Positions 1-6,087 of a stretch of DNA of 20,005 nt are shown one piece after another (within the stretch, counting starts at the first letter, position 1; each line of letters starts with the position of its first letter). Under the pieces are notes generated by a model. That model was not told the DNA's origin. It worked only from the letters and a program-made list of their open reading frames with translations, and did no database searches. Location: the IMG/VR virus record IMGVR_UViG_3300031788_000136, positions 1 to 20,005 of that record, one strand, 5' to 3'. A program made the position numbers and the translations under genes. Source of the DNA: a virus.

Positions 1-50
1 GGTGACGCAGTTGCTGTAGGATTCTTCGGTTGTTTGAAAGGAAGTGATTT

Positions 51-305
51 ATGGTTTGGACAGGAAAAGAAGAAATCGGGTTTGATACAGGACGCAAGGC
101 GCGCGTGCCGGGCGGCGTTATCGGGATCAACGCTGCCGGGTCTGTCGTGTATTGCGGTTCCGAGCAGACGATCAACAAAAACACGCCGATGCAGGAATTG
201 ACCGCAACGGATGGCACTCCGTTGACTGCCGTGGAACTTCGCGAACTGGCGGAGAACCAGGTTCGCATGTGGCGTCGGGTTGCCAGTGACGCGAAGGGAG
301 AATGA
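51..305 (+). CDS. Small hypothetical phage protein
   Basis: An 84-residue protein that I do not recognise. It has no obvious signal peptide, membrane segment or metal-binding cluster. The N-terminal half is rich in Gly and Val, suggesting a small beta fold, and the C-terminal third (from about residue 58, LTAVELRELAENQVRMWRRV) looks like one amphipathic helix. The start is set by a strong Shine-Dalgarno, GAAAGGAAGTG at 36-46, 4 nt before the ATG; almost the same leader precedes the genes at 1978 and 4562. Its last codons overlap the start of the SbcD-like gene (ATGA), so it is probably translationally coupled to it and belongs to the recombination operon. Being a real gene is likely; its function is unknown. 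Confidence 0.75.
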   Translation: MVWTGKEEIGFDTGRKARVPGGVIGINAAGSVVYCGSEQTINKNTPMQELTATDGTPLTAVELRELAENQVRMWRRVASDAKGE

Positions 306-1330
306 CGGTGAAATTCGCAGTGTGTGCCGATCTTCAGTTCGACCTGTACAAGCGGCTGTCTACGCCACATCCGAACGGCGGGACAAGTCGCTTGGCCGAT
401 GCGCTGGCGTGTTGGGACTGGATTGTCGATACGGCGGTCAAGCGGGGGTGTGAACATCTGTTGGTTCTCGGGGACATCTTTGAGTCGCGGACGACGTTAG
501 ACCTTCCAGTGCTGGACTTGGTGTGCCGGGCGTTTGAACGTGCGAGCAAGAAGATTGGACTGACGATCCTTGCCGGAAATCACGATTCATATTTGCGGCA
601 TGCGGGGATCAACAGCATTCAGGCGTTCAAGGGGTACGCGACCGTGATTGATACGCCAGCTTGCGCGGAATACGCGATTGGCGTGTGGTTCGGATTTGTT
701 CCGTGGACGGAAGATCTGACGGCGTTCAGAGAATCGGTTGACACTGTGTCAAAGGAAGGTGCCAAGTTTCTGTTTAGTCACGTCCTGCTGGAAGGCGCTA
801 CCGGGGGTGGGAAAGGCGTGCCGTTGGAGTATCTGCAGGCGGAAAAGTTTGACTACGTTGTTCTCGGGGACGTGCACGATTCGCAGGCGATGGCGGAAAA
901 TGTGTTCTACGTCGGTTCTCCGATGCAGATTGACTGGCGGGATGCTGGACAGCATCGCGGGTTTTATGTTTTCAGCGGCAACGGATTTGACTATGTCGAA
1001 AATACGATCAGTCCGCGCTTCTTCGTTGTAACGAATGAAGCGGAAGCACGGGTTGCCGGTGAAGGGGACTTCGTCCGGATACGGGTTCCGGACGGGAAGG
1101 AAGATGAAGCGAAGAAGGTCGTGACGCTGTTGGAGAGGCGCAAGGCGGCGTGGGTCGAAAGCGGAGCGGTCAAGGTCGAAGAGACAGTTCCCCGGTTGAA
1201 GGTCAGTGCGTCAGACGCACACGCCGACGCATTGACGAAGTACACGCGGCTGATGCTGCCGGAAGACGAAGACGTGATTGCGGATCTGGTGAGCGTAGGG
1301 CTGGATTTGTTGAACGAGGCGCGCACATGA
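302..1330 (+). CDS. SbcD/Mre11-like metallophosphoesterase (recombination nuclease subunit)
   Basis: A calcineurin-like phosphoesterase of 342 residues, expected to be the nuclease subunit that pairs with the SbcC-like ATPase at 2348, like T4 gp47/gp46 or SbcCD. Such complexes resect DNA ends for recombination-dependent replication. Visible motifs in order: ADLQFD (residues 9-14, motif I), LGDIFES (D58), AGNHDSY (N93, H94, D95), FSHVLLEG (H near 160) and LGDVHD (D190, H192). These are the standard two-metal ligands. One oddity is motif I: the family norm is D-x-H, whereas here it is D-L-Q. The ATG overlaps the previous stop and has AAGGGAG just upstream. A copy of the 15-bp palindrome lies inside the gene at 738-752, encoding VDTVSK. 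Family assignment is firm; exact substrate is inferred. Confidence 0.88.
   Translation: MTVKFAVCADLQFDLYKRLSTPHPNGGTSRLADALACWDWIVDTAVKRGCEHLLVLGDIFESRTTLDLPVLDLVCRAFERASKKIGLTILAGNHDSYLRHAGINSIQAFKGYATVIDTPACAEYAIGVWFGFVPWTEDLTAFRESVDTVSKEGAKFLFSHVLLEGATGGGKGVPLEYLQAEKFDYVVLGDVHDSQAMAENVFYVGSPMQIDWRDAGQHRGFYVFSGNGFDYVENTISPRFFVVTNEAEARVAGEGDFVRIRVPDGKEDEAKKVVTLLERRKAAWVESGAVKVEETVPRLKVSASDAHADALTKYTRLMLPEDEDVIADLVSVGLDLLNEART
738..752. promoter_or_regulatory. 15-bp palindrome, copy 1 (inside sbcD-like gene)
   Basis: TTGACACTGTGTCAA, a perfect 7-1-7 inverted repeat. It is intragenic and reads VDTVSK. No matching -10 box is present downstream, so it is not a promoter. A bound protein could block transcription through the operon here. 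Confidence 0.75.
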
Positions 1331-1419
1331 AAGTCGTATTTTGGAGTCGCACGGACTGTTCGTGGGGGGAAAGGATTGGTAAGACAGAAGATAAGTCGGC
1401 AGTGGACTGCCGGACCTGA
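1327..1419 (+). CDS. Possible 30-residue ORF
   Basis: A 30-codon frame begins at the ATGA overlap with the end of the SbcD-like gene and would be translated by reinitiation. The peptide has two Cys and two Trp and no recognisable motif. The overlap start is typical of this operon, but the ORF is very short and AT/GC phasing cannot be judged over so few codons. It may simply be the upstream part of the spacer before the gene at 1455. Low confidence. Confidence 0.3.
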   Translation: MKVVFWSRTDCSWGERIGKTEDKSAVDCRT

Positions 1420-1454
1420 AGCTAGTGTAAGACTCAAAAGGAAATGGTGACTGT

Positions 1455-1991
1455 ATGGGAATGATGGATTTTTTGAAACGGAGGATGCAGGACGGCGGTG
1501 ACGCAATGACGCGTGCTAATCGCGCTGTGGAAGCAAAGAAGGTGAAAGCCGAAGCGGAAGCGGCCGCGATTCGTAAGAAGAAGTCGGAAGAAGTCGAAGC
1601 AGCCCGTAAGGATCGGGAAGCAAAGCGAGTGGCGGAAGCGGAAGAAATGCGGCGCATTCGGGAACTGACGAAGCCGAGCAAGCCGGCGAAGCTGGAACGC
1701 CGGGACGTGAATTGGGGAATCAGCAAGCGAGTCACGTGGAATCCACCACACCCGTTTGCAGGTGCCCGGCAGGTGTCGATCATGGGATTTGAAGGTAGGG
1801 ATTTGCCTGTGAAGTTCGACGAAGACTGTTTGGCGTACATCAAGTCGCATCCGACATACGAGAACGCCGTGTTCTTCTTCCGGGTTGTTATGGCAGGCGG
1901 AAGCGTTTTCCATGTTCGGAAGCGCACGGCGGAACTGGACGCGGTGCTTGCAGAATATAGGGGAAAGGAAGTGCAACATGTTGCCGGTTGA
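1455..1991 (+). CDS. Hypothetical protein with charged coiled-coil N-terminus
   Basis: A 178-residue protein. Residues about 15-75 are a long, highly charged Ala/Glu/Lys/Arg helix, likely a coiled coil. After a Pro/Lys linker (PSKPAKLERR) a globular domain follows from about residue 84 to the end, containing WNPPHPFAGARQVSIMGFEG and a hydrophobic core stretch ENAVFFFRVVMAG. I do not recognise the family. AAAAGGAAA lies about 10 nt before the ATG. The last 14 nt overlap the start of the next gene at 1978. It lies between sbcD-like and sbcC-like genes, so a structural or accessory role in the recombination or replication complex is possible but is inference from position only. Confidence 0.8.
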   Translation: MGMMDFLKRRMQDGGDAMTRANRAVEAKKVKAEAEAAAIRKKKSEEVEAARKDREAKRVAEAEEMRRIRELTKPSKPAKLERRDVNWGISKRVTWNPPHPFAGARQVSIMGFEGRDLPVKFDEDCLAYIKSHPTYENAVFFFRVVMAGGSVFHVRKRTAELDAVLAEYRGKEVQHVAG

Positions 1992-2343
1992 TCTGTCGAT
2001 GCGTGATTATTTTGCGGTGGCGGCATTGCCAGCGTTGATTGAACGCGGTTCCGCGTGCGCTCCGGAAGCGGCGTATGCCATTGCGGATGCGATGTTGCAG
2101 GAACGCGCGCGGAAAAAGCCGGTGCGCGAAGACGATCCGATAAAGCTGCTGAACGTCAGTGCAGGAACGCAGGACGCGCTGGCGGTTGCGGGGATCAGGA
2201 CGATGAAGGATTTAGCGCGTCTGGATCGGACGCGGCTGCTGAACACTGTCGGCGGTCCGATGTTTCTTCGGGAGATTATGCGGGCGTTTGTAGACCGGGG
2301 CGTTCCAGTTCCGGATGCGTGGCAGAAGAAAAAGAAGGATTGA
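1978..2343 (+). CDS. Small phage protein with RNA-polymerase alpha-CTD-like helix-hairpin-helix domain
   Basis: A 121-residue protein in two parts. Residues 1-45 (MRDYFAVAALPALI then AYAIADAMLQER) resemble a short helical module common in small phage proteins. Residues about 55-110 resemble the C-terminal domain of the bacterial RNA polymerase alpha subunit: IKLLNVSAGTQDALAVAGI, then RTMKDLARLD, then FLREIMRAFVDRGV. That domain is a helix-hairpin-helix fold that binds DNA and transcription factors. The start at 1978 is preferred over a longer in-frame ATG at 1885 because GAAAGGAAGTG sits immediately upstream and the longer form would overlap the preceding gene heavily. The TGA stop (2341-2343) lies inside the palindrome at 2340-2354. 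The domain resemblance is by eye; a role in transcription is inferred. Confidence 0.82.
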   Translation: MLPVDLSMRDYFAVAALPALIERGSACAPEAAYAIADAMLQERARKKPVREDDPIKLLNVSAGTQDALAVAGIRTMKDLARLDRTRLLNTVGGPMFLREIMRAFVDRGVPVPDAWQKKKKD

Positions 2344-2354
2344 CACAGTGTCAA
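2340..2354. promoter_or_regulatory. 15-bp palindrome, copy 2 (on sbcC-like start)
   Basis: TTGACACAGTGTCAA, perfect arms. It contains the TGA stop of the alpha-CTD-like gene (2341-2343) and the GTG start of the SbcC-like gene (2348-2350). The ribosome-binding AGAAGGA lies immediately 5'. Confidence 0.8.
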
Positions 2355-4312
2355 ACAATAGCGGCTATCGGATCGGGTTGGTTGAGTATGAAAACTTCAT
2401 GCCATTCGCATCCGCGCAGATTGACTTTTCCGTTCCGGGTGTGACCGTCGTTGAAGGCGAAATCCTGAATGTTCCGGGATGCGAAAATAACGGCGCAGGG
2501 AAGTCGTGTTGCCTGGAGGGGCCAGTCTGGGCGTTCTACGGTCGGTGCATCCGCGAAAAGTACAAGGGGGATGATGTAGTGGCGCTCGGATCGACCGGCG
2601 GGTGCCGGGTCCGTGTCAATTTAGTTGGCGGGGATCAGCCAGTTGTTGTCGAGCGGTTCCGCAAGCATCCGTTGCACAAGGATCGCGTGTACCTGCTGGT
2701 TGGGAAGAACGCGACCTATACCGATTCGCCGGGGACGAATACTGAAACGGAACTGAAGATTGAAGAACTGCTCGGCATGAGTTTTATGACGTTCGTCAAT
2801 ACGGTTGCCTTCGGCGCCCGGGAAGACATCAAGGGATTCTTTTCGGCCAGTGATGCAGACCGCAAGGCGATCTTGGAAAATGTTCTGGGGCTGGCGCTGT
2901 ATGCGGACGCGGAAGTGATCGCACGCAAGCGGCTGAAGATTCTTGTTGGAAAGTTGAACGTATTGTCCAGTGAATTTACGACGCTGGAGCAGCGGGCCAC
3001 GGAGAAGCAGGAAGTCGTAGCGCGGTTCCGTGAGCAGGCGGAAAGCAATGATGCCGCGCTGGCGCTGGCGGAACTGAAGCTGAGGGCAAAGCAGACCGGC
3101 GATGCAGTGAAGAAGTCATCGGCGGTGGTTGCTAAGATAAAGGCGGAACTGACACAGGTTGCTGCGCAGTTCCAAATCAAGCAGGGCGCGTTTACGGACG
3201 CGTTCAAAACGTACAGCGATGCTAAGGGGGCGCTTCAGCAGGAAATCGGGGATCTGAAGGGAGAAATCGGCAAGGTAGTCGGACAGGTGCAGTCGCTGAA
3301 AGTGCGCAAGGCGAAGCTTGTGAAGTCGTCCGGGGCGGAATGTCCGCAGTGCGGTCAAGAGATCAAACCCGCGCACGTCAAGTCCGCGTCCGTGGCACTG
3401 GAAGCGGAGATTGCGAAGCTGGAACACAGCTTGACTTGTTTTGATATGGAAGTGGATCAGCGGAAGAACAAGGTCGAAGCACTGACTGCGCCGGTTGCTC
3501 CGGACAACGAAGCCGTGACGGAAAAGAAACTGCAGTGCAATCAGGCGGCAAGCGCCTTGGAAAAGCATATGGCGGTAGAAGTCGAAGCGAAGAGGCAACT
3601 GGTGAAGGCGCAGGCTGACTATGACGCGTCAACGCAGCAACTGGACGCATTGGAAGCCGAAGCGAATGCGCTGACGACGGAAGCTGCCGGTAAGCATGCT
3701 GAATATGACCTGTTGAACCAGGACGCTGCGAAGCTGGAATTCTGGGTGACCGGGTTCGGTAATCAAGGTCTTAAGAGCTATTTGATTGAAGCGGAGATTC
3801 CGGAAATCAACAAGAACGCGACGGGGTTTGTCCATCGCTTTCTCGGCAACGGCGCGTACGTGCGGCTCAGCGCCACGAAGCAGAACAAGACGAACGCGGT
3901 CGTCAAGGATGAACTGACGGTGCAAGGCGTGATCCCCGGTATGACCAGGACGTATGCAGGCGCGAGCAAGGGACAGAAGCGCCGTATGGACCTGGCGATC
4001 CTGCTGGGGTTTTGGAGGGTCACGTCGTCGCGCGCTTCCAAGCGGTTCAATCAACTGTTTTTTGACGAACTGTTTGACGGATTGGACCGGACCGGCAGTG
4101 AAAGCGTAGTAGAACTGCTGCGCGAACTGGCGGAAGACAGACCGGTCATCGTGGTTAGTCAGGATGATCGGATTAAGTGCGCGGGGGCGCGGATCGTGCT
4201 GGTTAAACATAACGGCGATCCGGTCAAAGGCAGGGCAACGATAGTCGGCGGCGCAAGTGCGACCGCCAAGGTTGCGACTCCTAAAGTCGCGGTGTTGAAG
4301 AAGAAAGGCTGA
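2348..4312 (+). CDS. SbcC/Rad50-like AAA ATPase (recombination endonuclease subunit)
   Basis: A 654-residue SMC-type ATPase that should partner the SbcD-like protein in DNA-end processing, as in T4 gp46/gp47. Walker A is near the N-terminus (ENNGAGKS, Lys52). Long charged helices flank a zinc-hook CPQC at residues 332-335, and the C-terminal ATPase half has a signature-like AGASKGQKRRMDLAIL (about 537-552) and Walker B LFFDELFDGLD (D573). The usual SGGE signature is replaced by SKGQ, and the H-loop position reads VVSQDD instead of VSH. The GTG start is chosen because it lies 8 nt after AGAAGGA and gives the sensible N-terminus MSNNSGYRIGLVEYENF; the longer frame from 2315 runs through the upstream gene. 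The start codon lies inside the palindrome at 2340-2354. Confidence 0.9.
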   Translation: MSNNSGYRIGLVEYENFMPFASAQIDFSVPGVTVVEGEILNVPGCENNGAGKSCCLEGPVWAFYGRCIREKYKGDDVVALGSTGGCRVRVNLVGGDQPVVVERFRKHPLHKDRVYLLVGKNATYTDSPGTNTETELKIEELLGMSFMTFVNTVAFGAREDIKGFFSASDADRKAILENVLGLALYADAEVIARKRLKILVGKLNVLSSEFTTLEQRATEKQEVVARFREQAESNDAALALAELKLRAKQTGDAVKKSSAVVAKIKAELTQVAAQFQIKQGAFTDAFKTYSDAKGALQQEIGDLKGEIGKVVGQVQSLKVRKAKLVKSSGAECPQCGQEIKPAHVKSASVALEAEIAKLEHSLTCFDMEVDQRKNKVEALTAPVAPDNEAVTEKKLQCNQAASALEKHMAVEVEAKRQLVKAQADYDASTQQLDALEAEANALTTEAAGKHAEYDLLNQDAAKLEFWVTGFGNQGLKSYLIEAEIPEINKNATGFVHRFLGNGAYVRLSATKQNKTNAVVKDELTVQGVIPGMTRTYAGASKGQKRRMDLAILLGFWRVTSSRASKRFNQLFFDELFDGLDRTGSESVVELLRELAEDRPVIVVSQDDRIKCAGARIVLVKHNGDPVKGRATIVGGASATAKVATPKVAVLKKKG

Positions 4313-4316
4313 TGAG

Positions 4317-4472
4317 ATGGAATTGAAATCAAAATTGTTGGCGATGAACGGGAAGTTGACAGAGGCGGATATGGAGCTTGCGAAGTTCGAGCGCGGCAAT
4401 AAAGCGGCCGGCACGCGTCTTCGCAAGGCGATGCAGGAGATCAAGACGCCCGCACAGAAGACCCGGTGGTGA
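4317..4472 (+). CDS. Histone H1-like (Hc1-type) small DNA-binding protein
   Basis: A 51-residue Lys/Arg-rich protein. The central segment, AKFERGNKAAGTRLRKAMQEIK (residues 22-43), closely matches the N-terminal signature of Hc1-like histone H1 homologues, small helical DNA-binding proteins known from chlamydiae and also seen in phages and environmental bacteria. It ends after QKTRW, slightly shorter than family members I remember. The ATG is 4 nt after the SbcC-like stop, with no strong Shine-Dalgarno, so coupling to the upstream gene is likely. Together with two HU-like genes in this window it suggests that the phage packs or organises its own DNA. The 89 nt that follow up to 4561 appear non-coding and hold only the ribosome-binding region of the next gene. 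Confidence 0.65.
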   Translation: MELKSKLLAMNGKLTEADMELAKFERGNKAAGTRLRKAMQEIKTPAQKTRW

Positions 4473-4561
4473 TTCAGCCGTCCGTGCTGCCGGGTTGGTA
4501 GATCGGATCTCGCGCAGGAAGACGCAGCGAAGTGGTCGGGTTGAAAGGAAGGAAGTGGAAC

Positions 4562-4927
4562 ATGGAAGAGAAACCCTTGATTCATAGTCTGTTTCGGGAC
4601 GATCCAAAAACGCCGGAGGGCAAGTACCTCGTCAAGCGGCGCGATGGAACGGTGGTTGAGTGGCCGAGCTTTGTGCTTGGCGCTCGCGATCCTCATGCAG
4701 TGGCTGCGCTTGAGGCGTATGCGGATAGTCTGTTTTCTACTGCGGATAGAAGCATGGATCTTGCGGAGCAACAAGCCTTAACAGGACTCGCATGGTCCGT
4801 GCGCAAGTTGGCAGCTACATTCGACTCGTATCGCGAATCGCACGGTAACGGCGATCCCGAACGCGGGCGGCATCGTAAAGACGACCCGGCAACGATTGCC
4901 GAAATGCGGAAGGGGATGTCAGCATGA
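4562..4927 (+). CDS. Conserved phage hypothetical protein (K-Y-L-V-x-R-R-D-G-T family)
   Basis: A 121-residue soluble protein. The N-terminal block GKYLVKRRDGTVVEWPSFVL followed by GARDPHAVAALEAYAD matches a pattern I recognise from small phage and plasmid proteins with no assigned function. The C-terminus is charged and probably disordered. An in-frame ATG exists at 4532, but 4562 is preferred because GGAAGGAAGTG lies just upstream and the same leader type precedes two other genes here. Its TGA overlaps the ATG of the resolvase-like gene (ATGA), so they are probably translated together. No catalytic motif is visible. Confidence 0.8.
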   Translation: MEEKPLIHSLFRDDPKTPEGKYLVKRRDGTVVEWPSFVLGARDPHAVAALEAYADSLFSTADRSMDLAEQQALTGLAWSVRKLAATFDSYRESHGNGDPERGRHRKDDPATIAEMRKGMSA

Positions 4928-5499
4928 TAGACGGACGGCGGAAAGGAAATAGCGCTGAAAATGCGATTTGCTATGCGCTGTCGAAATGGCTGAGCGGCGC
5001 GCCGAAGTCTGCGTCGTCGTGGGATTTTAAGACGGTTCACGAATTGCCTTTTCGGCGACGGACTACGAGCATTGTGCCGATCTCCGGATTCTGGGAAGGC
5101 GGCGGGGATATTCTTCACAAGCCAGGCGTGCTGTGTCCGTTTAGAATTGAAGTGAAGAAGCAGCAGGGGTGGGATCTGGACGGGCTGTTGTGCGCTCAAC
5201 AGTGGCCCGTCTGGGATTGGTGGGAGCAAGCAAAAGGCCAAGCGACGGACAAGTTACGTCCGCTGTTGTTTTTTTCTCGGAATAACAAACCGACGTACGT
5301 ACTTTTGGAAACAGGAGTGGCCCGATGCCTGCAGGTGAAACCGATCAATGCGCCCGTGTTGCAAATCGAAAGAGTGCCAAGGTCACGACTCGCGCCCGTG
5401 GTGCGCGCAGAGTTGACGCTGTGCACGCTGGCCGACCTGGTAGTAACGGAAAGGCGAAACGTGTTGAAGTTGTCCCGCGCGGTCCCGGTGTCAGTCTGA
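4924..5499 (+). CDS. PD-(D/E)XK nuclease, Holliday-junction-resolvase-like
   Basis: A 191-residue protein with the layout of a PD-(D/E)XK endonuclease: RRKGNSAENA near the N-terminus (E12), then GGGDILHKPG (D62), then RIEVKKQQGW (E76, K78). This matches the E, D and E-x-K ligand pattern of Holliday-junction resolvases. Residues 92-103 (QQWPVWDWWEQA) and PLLFFSRNNKPTYVLL complete a core like that of small phage resolvases and VRR-NUC-type enzymes. A role in resolving recombination or packaging intermediates fits its place beside the SbcCD-like pair, but the substrate is inferred. The codon pattern stays typical of this genome up to the TGA at 5497, although a second frame (HU-like gene) may begin at 5325 inside it. 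Confidence 0.65.
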   Translation: MIDGRRKGNSAENAICYALSKWLSGAPKSASSWDFKTVHELPFRRRTTSIVPISGFWEGGGDILHKPGVLCPFRIEVKKQQGWDLDGLLCAQQWPVWDWWEQAKGQATDKLRPLLFFSRNNKPTYVLLETGVARCLQVKPINAPVLQIERVPRSRLAPVVRAELTLCTLADLVVTERRNVLKLSRAVPVSV

Positions 5500-5804
5500 G
5501 CGAACGCGGGAAGTTGACGACAGGGGCAATGGGTGTCACGCTGTCTAAGTATCTGGACGTTTCGGAGATGGTTGTTAAGACGTTCTGGCAAGCGGCGCTG
5601 GTGGTAGTGCGCAAGGCGCTGATTGAAGGGCATACGGTCGTACTGGAGGAAGTCGCGACGATCACGCCCTATGTAAAACCTTCTAGAAAATACTATAATT
5701 CGCACTACGGCAAGGAACGCCGGACCCCCGTGCGGAACTACGTTCGGTTCAAGCCGAGCGTGACGCTGGTTGCGGCATTGAGAAAGAAGCCGGTGAAGAA
5801 ATGA
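5325..5804 (+). CDS. HU/IHF-like DNA-binding protein (first copy)
   Basis: The C-terminal 90 residues have the HU/IHF pattern: a helical N-terminus (VTLSKYLDVSEMVVKTFWQA), then EGHTVVLEEVATITPYVKP, then a basic arm segment and a final VRFKPSVTLVAALRK resembling the HU helix with its conserved F-x-P/S-x-L. It should bind and bend DNA non-specifically. Two starts are possible. ATG 5325 has ACAGGAGTG 5 nt upstream, the same leader as the other HU-like gene at 17508, but gives a 68-residue basic extension and a 175-nt overlap with the resolvase-like gene. ATG 5529 gives the normal HU size of 91 residues but has a weak ribosome-binding site. The stop overlaps the next gene by ATGA. Confidence 0.75.
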   Translation: MPAGETDQCARVANRKSAKVTTRARGARRVDAVHAGRPGSNGKAKRVEVVPRGPGVSLSERGKLTTGAMGVTLSKYLDVSEMVVKTFWQAALVVVRKALIEGHTVVLEEVATITPYVKPSRKYYNSHYGKERRTPVRNYVRFKPSVTLVAALRKKPVKK

Positions 5805-6076
5805 CAGACGAAGAGGTAATGGCACAGCCGTGCGAAGAGTGCGGGGGTGCGTGCGAAGTGACGCATGTTGATTACTCGTTTCACATGCGCTGTACCGGGT
5901 GCGGCGCTACGTTTTATCGGGAAGGTGTCGAAGGGATGGAAACGCTTCTGATCGAAGCGCTTGAAGGGCTTGTCAATGCGGTTGAACCGATTACTCGTGA
6001 AGTCGGGCGTGAAGTCGGGGATGCTTGGAATAAAGCGAAGCGGGCGTTGCAGATTGCGAAGGCAAAAAAGGATTGA
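5801..6076 (+). CDS. Small zinc-ribbon protein
   Basis: A 91-residue protein with two CxxC knuckles, C11-x2-C14 and C31-x2-C34 (CTGCGATF), plus C18, the pattern of a zinc ribbon. Residues 45-91 form one or two charged helices. Such small ribbons in phages often bind nucleic acid or a protein partner; no specific role can be read here. The ATG overlaps the HU-like gene's TGA. Its own TGA (6074-6076) lies inside the palindrome at 6073-6087, and the next start codon (GTG 6081) lies in the same palindrome, so this gene and the methyltransferase form a coupled pair. Confidence 0.82.
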   Translation: MTDEEVMAQPCEECGGACEVTHVDYSFHMRCTGCGATFYREGVEGMETLLIEALEGLVNAVEPITREVGREVGDAWNKAKRALQIAKAKKD

Positions 6077-6087
6077 CACTGTGTCAC
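6073..6087. promoter_or_regulatory. 15-bp palindrome, copy 3 (on cytosine methyltransferase start)
   Basis: TTGACACTGTGTCAC, one mismatch at the last base. It holds the upstream TGA (6074-6076) and the GTG start (6081-6083). The context AAGGATTGACACWGTGTCA is the same as at copy 2. Confidence 0.8.

Noticed and set aside
1-19. Possible end of an upstream gene (frame 2 ends in TAG at 17-19)
   Set aside because: Only six codons are visible, so the frame cannot be confirmed.
3629-4774. Long open frame on the - strand (381 codons) opposite the sbcC-like gene
   Set aside because: It is the complement of a well-supported coding region, has no ribosome-binding site or recognisable motif, and its composition (rich in Arg, Leu, His) is typical of an antisense shadow.
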